NCBI GenBank assembly: GCA_001600615.1
Contig: BCKK01000002.1
Location: forward strand, 2,448,809-2,512,808
DNA length: 64,000 nt
Origin: Dioszegia crocea
Taxonomy: Eukaryota > Basidiomycota > Tremellomycetes > Tremellales > Bulleribasidiaceae
Direction of reading: 5' to 3'
Position 1 is the first letter of the stretch. Every line of letters starts with the position of its first letter. The notes below the pieces were generated by a model. It had not been told where the DNA came from. It did no database searches and saw nothing but the letters and a program-made list of their open reading frames with translations. Positions 1-10,867 of the stretch are shown in pieces. A program made the translations under genes and the position numbers.

Positions 1-372
1 AGGGTGGCCGATGGAGCGTCAGTAGGATCAGCGGGGAAGGGACGGAGTGCATGGAGGATGTTATGGCGGGGAGGGCTGGAAATTGGTCCGGAGGGATTCA
101 GACTTGAGGGTGAGTTGAATCACAGCCTGCGCGCCATCTCTGGATCTCTTAGCTTCAGAACGTTGTCTAGTGTCACTGTAATACCTCAGTGCTGATGATT
201 AGGTATAACATTTTTCGCACTGCTAAATTTCCCTTCAACACCCACTCATCCCATCGCCAACCCATTCGACGTCCCCATCTCGACCCCCTCTCACTTGCCC
301 AACCCCACCTCTTCCCAATCGCCCTTCTCCCTTCCATCAGCCGATACGGACATCTGCCTGTCTCTCGAATCC
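1..372. other. left edge, no secure gene
   Basis: Both + frames 1 and 3 are open at the left edge. Frame 3 closes with TGA at about 105-107 and frame 1 with TGA at 193-195, so this may hold the 3' end of a + strand gene that begins outside the window, but neither reading shows a family I recognise. The rest is the upstream region of the gene starting at 373. An acceptor-like CAG near 339 leaves room for an unseen upstream exon of that gene. Confidence 0.3.
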
Positions 373-1774
373 ATGCGCGGGAGAAAATACCTGCAGATAT
401 GCGGTATGACCGATTTAGCCGACACGGATATTCTCGAAGGCAGCGATGAGGGCGGTGGAGTCCAAATGGCCATTTCGCCCACATCACTCCTAGTGTCATA
501 CTTCACTGGTCTACTCTGTCGGGACTCTACTCTGTCTCCAAGCGGCAGGACAAGAAAAGCAATCATAATCGGGTTAGGCGATGACGATTCGCCCCAGAAT
601 ACCCTGTTGGTGTACGGTCAACTCCAACCGCAATCTACCACACTCCGGTTGCTCGTTTCGCGCCGAAGACCACCACCGCCCCCTCCCTCCGAAGTAAAGG
701 TACGCCCAGGCGAACCTCTCCCTCGTATCCCATTATTCTTCCCTGCGAACGCGAGGAAGCCACTACCTTTTCCCAACCGATCGAATTTGGGTAAATCCCG
801 CTCGTTCTCACGGACCAGTAGCGTCTCTTCGATATATGCTCCGCCTTTGTCCGCTGTGGGGGCAGTGGAGATGAAGCCGCCTGCGATGGCGGGCGTCGCA
901 GGCCAGGCTCATGCGCCAGTCAGCGGGAGGACACCGGGGCGGCGAGGGGAGAAGAGGCCCAGGAAGGAAGCGGATGATGAAGACCGGAGAAGAAAGTCTG
1001 GCAAAGTCGTCATGATCAAGGAAGAGCATGTCGAGGTCAAAGTTGAGGATGGCGGGTTGGGTGAGAGTCAGGATGTAATCAGTGTTAAGGCGGACGAGGA
1101 TATATTTGGGAAGCGACCCTCGAATATCGAGGGCGTACATCCGTCCTCGGATGCGGCTGGGGCCGGGGAGTCATCCACCAGCGGCAAGAAACGCGCTCGT
1201 GTCCCTCAGCAAGTCTTGGATAACAAAGCTGTAAGTTGTTGAGTTAAGGATGGGGATGTGCTAATCCGATAGTTGATTCGAAAACAAGCGATGGTCCTGA
1301 TGGAATCTCGGGGATATCCAAGGGACCACGAGCAGTTCAAAGATGTCTTTGCAATGACGACCAAAGGGGTTTACTTTGTCTTTGTAAGTCTACATAATCC
1401 CTAACTGGACTACTGCTGACTCGCAGCGTGATCTATTGCTCGACGCACCGCTCGACAAAATTATCATACAGAGCTACGTTGCGCGGCATTTGGACATGTA
1501 CCTTCCCCCGACGCGGCCGGAGGCGAGCAGCGAGGCAAGCGGTGAAGGCGAAGATACGGCGGTGGACGTTGATGACGAAACGCTCGTCTCGATCAAGGAT
1601 GAGGTTGTCATCAAGGAGGAAGAGGAGCGATTGTTCGGCGATGAAGATGACGAGAGAGCGGATATGCTGGATGTCTTGCCTGTCGGTGTCTTAGATTCGG
1701 ACGAGGGATCGCGGAGGAGCTCGATGTCTCGATCTAGGAGCATGGGCGTTCTTGAAGAGGAAGATGAGGAGTGA
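373..1774 (+). CDS. Sld7/MTBP C-terminal-domain-like replication protein
   Basis: Three exons (373-1230, 1273-1383, 1427-1774) give about 438 residues. The N-terminal third has some hydrophobic, ordered sequence. The middle is rich in Pro, Ser, Lys and acidic residues and contains two 'IKEE' stretches that look like sumoylation sites. The recognisable part is near residues 283-345: a DNKALIRKQAM helix, RGYPRDHEQFKDVFAMT, then KGVYFVFRDLL. This resembles the C-terminal domain shared by yeast Sld7 and animal MTBP, partners of Sld3/Treslin in firing replication origins. The match is from memory of the pattern, not a search. The tail is very acidic and Ser/Arg-rich. The first in-frame ATG is 373; an extra 5' exon is possible. 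It could instead be an unrelated nuclear protein. Confidence 0.55.
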
Positions 1775-1928
1775 TGGGCGGGTAATTTGTAGCTATAGAT
1801 CTGTATATACTAGGTTGTTGAACTGTCGACGTTGCATCTTCACCGTCTGTTGCTTCTCGTCACACTGCACATGCTCTATTCCGTTGCATACTTTACTCTA
1901 CTTTACTATTGCCTCCTACTCCAATCCA

Positions 1929-3283
1929 CTAAGCCTCAATGTCCTGGGTCAGGACCGAGCGGTACCGGACCGAGTTATCCTCGACGGCCTTGATGGCCTT
2001 GGCGGCATCCTTCATGGGCATGACGGTGACCCACGGCTTGATGTTCTTGTCCGCAGCAAGCTGGAGCATGCGCCTGAGTTCCTCGTTGTTGCCGAGGTGG
2101 CTACTGCTGAGGCTGACAGCATTGTCGCTGAGGGTCTGCGAACGGACGTTCGATAGGCCTTCCTCGGGCATACCCACAAAGACACACTTCTTCTCAATGT
2201 CAAGACATGAGAGCAGCTCGTCGAGCGGTAGGGAAGAGGATGAGGCGGTGATGATGATGAGATCAAGAGATCGTTTGAGGTCCTTCTCGAATCCCTTGGT
2301 AGTGGCGACGAAGTTCTTCGCTCCCATTTTAAGGGCATCCTCCTTCTTGGCGTCGGAACGGGAGAAGACGGTCACTTCTGCGCCGAGGGCGGCACCGAAT
2401 AGGACGGCATAGTGGCCCCTGTCAAGTCAGCTTGTGCCGGCGCGACGCACGATAAAACTCACAATCCACCTAGACCGACGATACCGACTTTCTTACCGGG
2501 GCCCATACCGTTACGAACCAAAGGCGAGAAGGTGGTAATACCCGCGCACATCCTACTTCGTCAGTCGTAGCCCTATTATCATATTCGTTGAGTAAATACT
2601 CACATGGACGCAGCATCGGTCGAGGCGAGGCCATCAGGGATGGGGAACACGAATAGCTCCTGTGCCCGGACGTGGGTAGAGTAACCACCCTGGTGGTCCT
2701 TGTTATCGTACCACTGGGTGTTGTAGCCGTGGACAGGCTGCACACAGTAGTTTTCTGACCCGTCAGCTGATTACACGCAATACCAATTCAGTTCACTCAC
2801 CAAGGTTGGTCTTGCAGGCCTTGCACTTGCCACACGATCCGACCTGGGCTCCAACACCGACGCGCTGGCCGACCTTGAATTCCTTGACGGCCTTGCCTAC
2901 TTCTACAACTTTCCCAATGACCTCGTGGCCCGTGACGACGAACTCGGGTGTCGCCCAGGGTCCCCAACCGCCAGAGATGGTGTGGTGGTCCTAGACAATC
3001 AGCATTTTAGTCCCTTCAACGGACGATCATAGCTTACAGATCCGCAAACACCGCAGCACTCAACAGCGACGGTCACTCGGTCATCCTCAAGAGGCTCAAG
3101 CTCGTACTTGTGCAATTTGAAGTTCTGGGGGAGTCAGTTAGAGCCCAGCCTAGAAGCTCAAGCAGCGCGGAAGACGCACGAGGTAGTCTTTGGGGTCAAA
3201 GACGGCGTATCCTGATTCTGTCAATTTTGCTCATTCTCGCAGGACCCAGGCTCTGACTTACCGGTAGCGTGTGTGATGGTCAT
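1929..3283 (-). CDS. NADP-dependent cinnamyl/medium-chain alcohol dehydrogenase (ADH6/7-like)
   Basis: Zinc-dependent medium-chain dehydrogenase of about 350 residues that interconverts alcohols and aldehydes with NAD(P)H. The ATG (3281-3283) begins a tiny first exon, MTITHATG, followed by several short exons. Visible motifs in order are the catalytic-zinc motif CCGVCGSDHH, the zinc-ligand segment TGHEVIGKV, the structural-zinc cluster CGKCKACKTNLENYC with four cysteines, and the Rossmann turn VGIVGLGGLGH. After the Rossmann beta-2 strand comes SRSDAKK, as in the NADP-using cinnamyl alcohol dehydrogenase group. Length and order are normal for Adh6/Adh7-type cytosolic enzymes. The substrate cannot be told from sequence. 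It is convergent with the Sld7-like gene, about 150 bp apart. Confidence 0.9.
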
Positions 3284-3623
3284 TTTGGATGTAAGGTGTT
3301 GTGAATGAGGATGAGTGTGACAAGAGGAAAAGTTGGAGCATTCCACTTGGCTCGTCATCGGCAGGACTGATGCACCGGGCCGACGGAACGAACCGGCCCG
3401 AGGCGGCCTCCACCACGTGCCGGTGGAGGCGGCCATCGCCGCTGTTTAGCCAGGTTCTGACCAGGTTAGGTACTCCATATACAGTAGATGGTCCAGCTGG
3501 GTGTCACAGCAGTGAGATAGCGAGGTAGTACGTGAATGTATGGCTCAAAACTCCAAGTATGCAAGGTAATTCCTCCTGTCCTGCATGATTCCTTCCCCGC
3601 ACCCAACCTACTCACTGCCCCGT
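3284..3623. other. intergenic, ADH promoter and SEC63 3' end
   Basis: This 340-bp gap lies upstream of the dehydrogenase start and downstream of the SEC63 stop. It contains a GC-rich stretch around 3375-3440. No gene or RNA was recognised. Confidence 0.5.
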
Positions 3624-6062
3624 CTAATCATCATCACTATCGCTATCCTCATTTATAGCCCGACCCTTCCTCGGTCCATCTTCATCGCTACTCGACTCAT
3701 ACTCGCTCCCGTCCTCTTCACCCTCACTGTCTTCCCCATCTTGTCCATGTACAGCACTCGGCCTGACTTTCCCACCCTTCATCAGCGCCATTTGACCCGC
3801 AAGACTATCCTCATCCGGCTCTGAAATATCATCGCCGCCTTCTTCATCAGACATATCGTCCTCTGGCACTTCCTCTACTTTCAGCATGATGGGCAGGGCG
3901 ACGTCATTCGCCACAAACGTGTCGGAAACGGCGTGAAGGACGAAGGAGTATAGGTTGGCTTGCGGAGGAGCGGGGAACGTTAGGCTGAATTGCCGGCCTT
4001 CGGTAGAGTTCGATGAGGATAAAGGAATATCGGTTATTCTGATTGGGGGAACGATGACTTTGTTTAGTTTGGAATCGCCAAGAAGGACTGAGAAGTGGGG
4101 TTTTCGCAGCTACATCATCAGTTTGAGCTCGCTCAACTATCAAGCTGCTCGGAACTTACCTGAGGCCACAATGGGGCATGAGCATATCCATTCTTCTCCC
4201 ACTTCTTGTCCTTCTCACTCGTCGCGTCCGATGTCGCGCCAGTGATTTTCGACTTTAAGACCTCCACCTTCTCTTTGACATCAGAGACCACCGCGTCTTT
4301 CCCTTGCTCCTGAACATCCTTCTCGTCCTCTCCCTTGCCGTCACTTGCAGGTACATCCCCGTTCGTCACTGCCAGCTTGGTCGGTAGACGCTTGACAGAA
4401 GCCAATGAGGGATAAATATATCGGACGCGGAAATTGAGATTGACAATAGATGATGGCGAAACCACCTTTTCGCCCTCAACTGAGACGTCAGACCCTTTCC
4501 ATTTGAGTCTTGCATGTTTGACTCACCCTTAAAATGCGCATCGACAATCTCAAATCTTGGCCAGTGCTCCGCAACCTTCTTCGCCTCGGTAAGATCTGAA
4601 TCACTCGCCACGTCGGCCTTGGAGAATCGCTCAATCCACCGCTTGCCCTCCGCAGCTTTTGTATATTGGAGCTCTTCGGCCTTGTCGAGGGATACACCGG
4701 GGAGCTGGGCCAATGGAGACGCGCCATCTGGAACGGCTTGGACGAGGGCAGATTGGAGGCGGAGAGTCAGAAGCGATGTGCCGAGCCATCCTTGCGCGAG
4801 CGCAATGTTGGAGATGGCAGTAAGGAGAGGCTGGACAGCGAGGAGGATAGCGTGTTGTTCTAAAGCGTAAGTCCTATTCCGTGACGGCTCCACACAAACT
4901 CACCCTCTTTCAATTCTCGCTCGTCAAACTCCCATCGAAGCAGGTGTCCCCAGATCAACACCCTCGCCCGACGCTGCGCGGCACTGGTAACGACGACCTT
5001 GTTTTCCGGCCTGATAGTGACGCTCTCGCCCAGACCCAACGCAGCTCGACGCTCATTTAGTGTCTCTTCCAATTCCTCTATCCGCCCGTGAGTTTCCTTC
5101 CGCTCCTTCTTCGATACCTTCCCCTTGCCTTTTGTTGCGAGATTAAGGATAGTCTGGAATTCGAGGGCCCCAGCTAGGATAGTGATGAGGTTGAGGAAGT
5201 CGGTGTCCTCGCGGAGATTGTGGAAGAAGTATTCAGCAGAGGTGTTGAGGATATTATCCCGAGTTGTGCGTTGTTGACGGAACCACCATCGTCCCTGACC
5301 CTCAGCAAGATTTCCAGATTTCACAAGTGCCCGAACTCACAACGATGAATGGAATCCCTACACCGAGGACCAAGCCGTACGCGCCCAATACCCAGATACT
5401 GTTCTTCCCTTCGACGACCCATTGAGGAATAGCAATCTTGTCTTCCCGCTGTTGGGGTCCGTCCGGATTACCATATTTCGCCAAGTTGTCCCTGATCGCC
5501 TCGTCCGTGAGCGACTTGTACGCCTTGGTGAGTTCAACGAATTTGCCTTCAATTTCTTCGATAGTCTGGTTAGGTCCAACCTTTATCTTATCGGGGTGGC
5601 TAACTTGTCAGATAGCAAAGGGGTTGTGACGTACTATTGCAAGGACAATTTCTTGTAGTGTTTCTTAATTCCCTTCTCATCGGTACTACTCTTCAAACCC
5701 AAAATTTCGAATGGATCATATATCGATTGACCAGGCACAGGCGGTGCACTCGCTATGGCGTAAAGCAAATACGCCAGGGCAAGCCAGCCCAGTAAGAGGG
5801 GTACGATTCGACGCGAGAATCGTTTCGTCCGAGCGGACTGTTTTTTGCCCTGTAGTGCCGCACGCGAAGTCTGACACTCTGAGCATGAACATAGTGGCTG
5901 GAGTGTATCTGTTTATTAGCTCTGAGGTGGGCGGATGTGCATACCCTTCTTTTCTGGCCTGAAGATGATCCAGGTGGAAGGGATGAGGGTGACGACGAGG
6001 AATGTTACGCCAAAGTAGCTCGCGAGGGAGCCTGAATCGTCGTATGATATCCCGGGTGCCAT
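3624..6062 (-). CDS. SEC63: Sec63, ER translocon J-protein
   Basis: Subunit of the ER post-translational translocation complex. It recruits the lumenal Hsp70 Kar2/BiP to the Sec61 channel. From ATG 6060-6062 the N-terminus MAPGISYDDSGS leads to membrane segment 1 (FGVTFLVVTLIPSTW). Segment 2 is RRIVPLLLGWLALAYLLYA. The J domain follows: YDPFEILGLKSSTDEKGIKK, then HPDK with the HPD motif split by an intron (QY|HPDK), then AYKSLTDEAIRDNLAKYG. Segment 3 is SIWVLGAYGLVLGVGIPFIV, followed by GRWWFRQQRTTRDNI. After it comes the cytosolic Sec63/Brl region and a strongly acidic, Ser-rich C-terminus ending EDSDSDDD, the usual Sec62-binding, CK2-type tail. At least six short introns. It is divergent from COX6A with 247 bp between starts. 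Confidence 0.95.
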
Positions 6063-6309
6063 TTTGGGGCTGTGTCGGGGCCCGTGAGCTGTACCGAGAG
6101 ATCGGAAGGACGCGTCTAGGAGTGGGTGATGGATACAAAGGAGGAATGGCCATGGGGATCTTTTGGTGCATGGTGGAATGGGGATATATGGGAGTCACAA
6201 TTAAGGTTCTGCATCTCCCTCCCTTCACCTTTCCGGAACCAATCAACCTCGACCATACAAAAACCCTCCTTACACTACACCCAACCACTCTGACAAACAC
6301 TCAGCTACT
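6063..6309. promoter_or_regulatory. shared divergent promoter, SEC63 / COX6A
   Basis: The 247 bp between two divergent start codons must hold both 5' UTRs and promoters. No individual element can be assigned with confidence. Confidence 0.5.
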
Positions 6310-7018
6310 ATGATCCGCCCAGGACTCGCCCTACAACTCACACGCGCCGTGCCCCGCAGATTCGCTTCAACAGCAGCTGCAGGCGAAAATGAATTCGTCG
6401 CCAAGCGTTTGGCAATGAAGGAGCACGCCGTTCGTGCGTTTACCGTTTCTACCCCGGGCCGCCTTGGACTCAGTGGGGTAATAGCTGATGTTTAGATACC
6501 ACCGACCTGTGGAAGAAGATCAGCTTCTTCGTTTGCATTCCCGGAATCGCAGTTTGCGCTCTGTGGACATACAAGGCTGAAATGGCACACAAGGCGCACG
6601 CTGCGTGAGTCTACCGGATCACAAGCGGGTAATCCGAACGCAGGCTGACGGGAAAGGCACGCCGGCAACCATGCCGGTGGTGGTGACCACGGAGAGGATG
6701 CGTCGGACGAGTCTGCCGAGCACGACGGCAGGAAAGTTTACTCTTACATGAACATCCGAAACAAGGTGAGTTATTATGTTACCCGTGAGATGACTTTGGC
6801 ATTGGACTGCAGCTGACTTCACAGCCATTCCCGTAAGTCATTCTTGTCCCAGACCTCTTCCCCTATCGTGCCTCAATCCTCCGCTCCGGATGACCTGAGG
6901 TCGTAGTCTGATCTTGGGAATTTTGCCCCGGCTATTGTCTACCGGCTAACGAAACAGCTGGGGAATGCAGACCCTCTTCTTCAACCCCGAGATCAACATC
7001 CCTGCGGCTGAGCAGTAA
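6310..7018 (+). CDS. COX13: cytochrome c oxidase subunit VIa
   Basis: Small inner-membrane subunit of respiratory complex IV. The N-terminus MIRPGLALQLTRAVPRRFAS is a typical mitochondrial presequence. A single membrane helix follows (KISFFVCIPGIAVCALWTYK), then a His/Gly/acidic loop, and the family signature YMNIRNKPFPWG with LFFNPEINIP near the end. Five exons: 6310 to about 6431, about 6496-6605, about 6659-6764, an 8-nt microexon at 6825-6832 (CCATTCCC) and 6958-7018. The microexon is needed to restore the conserved R-x-K-P-F-P-W-G motif. Stop is TAA at 7016-7018. Fungal Cox13 and animal COX6A have this order of features. Confidence 0.92.
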
Positions 7019-7176
7019 TTATCTGGTTGTGAAGGGCTCAGGGACAGTGAGAGGGGAGTGGAAAGCGGGGAAGGGGATTATAGGCGATATGCAACCCATG
7101 TCGCCTTGACCAGCTTGAGCTTTACGATATACATTTCGCTTCATCCTAACTCCCAACTGACAAGTCGCAACGCAAC

Positions 7177-9167
7177 TCATGCCCAATCCCCAAATATCAA
7201 ACCCGCAAACGCCTCAAACTCGCCCATAGCCAACAAAGTCTCAACGCCGGCATCCGGTACTCCATCCCACACGCCCTTGCCCCATCGACTAAAGGCAGGC
7301 AAACATTCCGCTAGTCGCCGCGTGCGGCCATCATCTTCCTGCTCGTCCTCCTGACCTCGGTACATTCCAAATCTTGTGTCTATTCGCAGGAAAAAGAGCT
7401 CGTCAGAGAGCGTAGCGATGAGCTTGCGAAGCATGGTGCTGACTCCGCCCTGGATCAGGTAAGCGGCGTCGGGTGAGGCGAGGTGTAGGCGGGTCTGCAA
7501 GAGCAGGCGTTGGAGGTGCGGGGTAGGAGGGGAGGAGGGAAGCGGACATGTAGTAGAAGAGCTGGTATTGGGCAGGGGGAAAGAAGGAAGGAGGTGTGGT
7601 GTGAAGCTATGAAGTCAGCATGTTCAGTGTTTAGAACTAAAAGCATGACTCACTCAAATTGACCGCCCGTCTCCTCGTCATGATCCACGTATCGCCTGAT
7701 ATCTTTGATACAGCCTTCCCAATCACTGAGTGATAGATCCCGCTTGAGTCCCATGCTGCTTCGGTCAGTGTCCATTGTTCTGTTTGATGTACTGTACTTA
7801 CGGCCCTATTACATTCTCCACACCCGCCTCCACCCGACTCGCTACAACCCTCCAACCCTCATGTAGGATCCACCAGCTATACGTGAGGTACATCCTCTCC
7901 GCATCAGCCTTTTCGACTTCCTCCGCCTCCTTCCGTTCTTGTTCCATGAAGCGGGCCAACTCTTCCTCTTCCTCTGGGTCCACGCGCGAGCGACCAGACC
8001 ATGGTAGCCGTCTACTGACAAAGCCAGGAAGAATAGCCAGCGGGTTAGGCAGCAAAGACGCCGACTCAGCAATAAGCCCCGACAGGCCTGTAGAGTCTTT
8101 CGTAGGGAACCAGGATGATTGCTTTGATGGAGCTGGAAGTGCGGCAACGGGCGGAAGGGATGATTTGACATCGGCAAGATAACGTTCTCGTGCCAGAGTG
8201 GAGAGTTGCGACGTAGTCAAGACGTATAATAAGGGCAAGAGATAGGCGGTAGTGATGGCTCGAGTAATACCTAAAATTTGATCAGTTATGATCTCTTCAT
8301 GAGTGATATTGGCCTCACTTTGCACTTTGAGATCTCGCCATAATTCCTTCTTGCTCTTATTGCTCAGGGCATCCAAGCCTGTTGGGGATGCAGCCCGGTG
8401 GCGCGGAGGCGAGGGGGATGAGTGGAATTGAGAGCTTGTCATCATGTCTGACGGTGGCGATTCGGACGAGGTGGACAGATCAGTCGGCGGAAGAGAGATG
8501 GGCTGAGAAGTGGCAGAAGACATCTACACATCAGCACCACCTCTAGCAGGAAGGACCGCAGAGAAGATCACTCACCCCGTCATCCGTCTCCGTCATGACT
8601 GATTCTGGGCCCATACCGCCCTCACCCCTGAACTCGCTGGCCCAGCTCTCCGACACACCAGCCCCACTCCCCGCTGAAGAGCTCCGACGCCGCCTCTCCG
8701 CCTCGTCCGCTTCACTAGTGGCGATGTCGGGTACAGACGACTCCAATACGCCCTCCGATTCATTCTCCGCGCTGACGTTGCTGATTTGGCTGCTGGCAGG
8801 GTTGGAGAGGCCTTGTAGGGCTTGACTTGTGAGTTCTACAGGATAGGCGGCGTCTAATTGGGGCGATAGGGTAGGAAGGAGGGCGTAGAGCGTGAATGAT
8901 AAGGTGGAGAGCAGGGTGGTAAAGTGCGATTTCAACCTGTAAATTACCGTCAGCGACTTTTCCCAGGCAGACAAAGAACTCAGTAAAGAAGAATGTTATA
9001 GACACATACAGATCTTTGTCCTTCCGTTCTCTCAATGCACGTATCCTCGCCTCTTTCATCCGGTCAAGAGCATACGTCGAAATCAGGTAGAAAGTCCCAG
9101 CTACTCCGAAGAAATAGGTCAATCGGCGAAATCTTCGCGCCCAAGGTGTCTGGTTTGGCGCTACCAT
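7177..9167 (-). CDS. PEX3: peroxisomal membrane assembly protein Pex3
   Basis: Peroxin that anchors Pex19 at the peroxisome and starts membrane-protein import. From ATG 9165-9167 the N-terminus MVAPNQTPWARRFRRLTYFF is followed by a membrane anchor (FFGVAGTFYLISTYALDRM) and the basic helix MKEARIRALRERKDKDL. Then come LKSHFTTLLSTLSFTLYALL, a disordered Ser/Glu insert, and the long helical cytosolic domain with KSKKELWRDLKVQSE, GITRAITTAYLLPLLYVLTTSQL and SWWILHEGWRVVASRVEAGVE. The C-terminus ends FAGLIFGDWA. It is longer than yeast Pex3 because of the Ser-rich inserts. At least four introns. It is divergent from the acetyltransferase with 274 bp between starts and convergent with COX6A. Confidence 0.88.
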
Positions 9168-9441
9168 GGCTGCCGTGCTTGTCAGTGGTCTGGATAATCC
9201 TCACAAGGTGTTAGATAGAGGTATGCGAGGAGTAGAGAGACGATCTGTGGTGGTTGCTTAAGCTTGCGGGTTTTTATATAGCCGAGTTCACGTGACTTTC
9301 TGGCTCGGCCGATCGAAATTTGACCCATGCGATTGTATACTCTGTACAACAGCTTCTATCTGAGTGTGTAGAACCTCGCACCTCTTTTTCGACTTCAAGA
9401 CCTCCGTAATATACTCCCTGCCCGAAAAAAACATACCCAAA
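9168..9441. promoter_or_regulatory. shared divergent promoter, PEX3 / acetyltransferase
   Basis: The 274-bp spacer between two divergent start codons must carry both promoters. A tract of 'a' bases lies just before the acetyltransferase ATG. Confidence 0.45.
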
Positions 9442-10293
9442 ATGGCCGATTACAAGATCACGACGGCAACCGAGGCCGACATCGTGCGTGATACCCACCT
9501 CTTCATCATTTCCCATCATGTTTACCGCTCTTACTCGGACACAGGCTGATCACAAAGCCTGACCTTCACCGGATGATTGTGGATCTGGCGATATATGAGA
9601 AAGAGCCAGACGCAGTCACTGCTACGCCTGAAATGATGGCTGAGAATGTCTTCAAGAAGGGGTATGCGGGTGTGTTCATCGCTCGGGTTGAAGGTGGGGA
9701 TGAGGATGGGAAAGCTGTAGGATTCGCTCTAGTACGTTGGTTCCATGAGTCGGGCGGCATCAGCTCTGGCTGGAACTCCTAGCTGATGTCATTAGTACTT
9801 CTACACCTACTCGACATGGCTCGGTGTTCCCGGTATCTACGTAAGTCTTCCCCTTCGCTGTCTTTCTATCGCCAGATATCAGTATCAATGGCTGATCATC
9901 AGCTGGAAGACTTGTTTGTGGACGAGAAGCACCGCGCAAAAGGTCTGGGTAAACGGCTGTTTGGCGAACTTGGGAAATTGGCCAAAGAGAAGAATTGCGG
10001 AAGAGTGGAATGGCGCGTGCTCAAGGTGAGTCTTCCAGGTCTGATCTCTCAGTCTCTGCCAGTCCGGGATCAGCCTTCATCAGACCTGTAGTCTACATAT
10101 CTCGAGATGGCTCTTAGTCCCATTTCCAACGCTCCGATATCCAGCTCCCAGCCAGAGGCTGACGACACAGTGGAACCAACCCAGTATCGACTTCTACGAA
10201 AAATGTCTAAAAGCAGAACCGCAAGTCGAGTGGGAGATGATGCGTGTAGAGGGTAAAGAGGGGATGGACAGACTGGCAGCTATGAGGAAATAG
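9442..10293 (+). CDS. SSAT-family GNAT N-acetyltransferase (diamine/polyamine-type)
   Basis: Acetyl-CoA-dependent N-acetyltransferase of about 168 residues in five exons (9442-9483, 9558-9731, 9796-9840, 9903-10025, 10171-10293). The order matches spermidine/spermine N1-acetyltransferase and its thialysine relatives: ITTATEADI at the start, MIVDLAIYEKEPDAV, then AVGFALYFYTYSTWLG, LEDLFVDEKHRAKGLGKRLF (acetyl-CoA loop, R-x-x-G-x-G/A type) and WNQPSIDFYEK with the conserved Tyr. The first acceptor must be the weak AAAG at 9557, because the nearer CAG gives a stop. Which amine it acts on (polyamine, thialysine or other) cannot be told. Probably cytosolic. Confidence 0.88.
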
Positions 10294-10867
10294 GCTGTGG
10301 CGAGCTGTGAGTCGATCAATTTGTAGCCTAGGCGGAAATAGGTACCCTTTTTGTAGATTTTCGGTGAGTTGTCTTTTGCATTTATTCTGTGCTCCTATCT
10401 GATCATCGTACTAGCATGACCGTGATAGCTGCTGGTAATGCAGCATCTATGGCCATCTTGAAGCTTGAGGTTTTCCTTGAGCTTCAGCCAGACCATGACG
10501 CACCTACCTGAAACAGCTGGAATTTCCCAAAGTGGTAAGAATAGCGCGACTCTCTTTCCTTGGGCCAAGTGAGTACTTGAGTAAGACAAGACGGCAAGGG
10601 GCAAGGGATGTCTCAGAGGAATGCCGCAGAATGGTGCCTGGTTCATAAGACACAGCTTCAAACGTTTGAATGAGGATTGTGTATCCTACCCGCCATCGCT
10701 TGGAAATCTAGATTGTGACGATAGCCAGCGATAAAGATCTCGTTCTGATATTTCCTCTCTTAACTCTTTTCCTACATCTATCTTTTCCTCTTCTCTCTCT
10801 CTCTCTACTTCATCCGTCCTCTTTCCTTTTACTTTGACTCCTCCTCCCCTCTCCCTCTCCGCCCGGT
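10294..10867. promoter_or_regulatory. intergenic with CT-rich leader before 10868
   Basis: This gap of 574 bp has no supported gene. From about 10747 to 10860 the + strand is almost pure pyrimidine, including a run of CT repeats at about 10794-10806. Such CT tracts are common just upstream of fungal start codons and probably belong to the promoter or 5' UTR of the next gene. Confidence 0.5.

Noticed and set aside
173..566. Minus-strand open frames opposite the Sld7-like gene
   Set aside because: They overlap each other in different frames, have no family motif and mirror the Pro/Ser-rich codons of the + strand gene.
10395..10661. 88-codon minus-strand open frame in the gap before 10868
   Set aside because: No ATG context, motif or neighbour support; composition does not look like a conserved protein.
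10794..10860. CT-repeat tract as a transposon or satellite
   Set aside because: Short pyrimidine tracts are normal in fungal promoters and leaders; no terminal repeats or coding remnants flank it.
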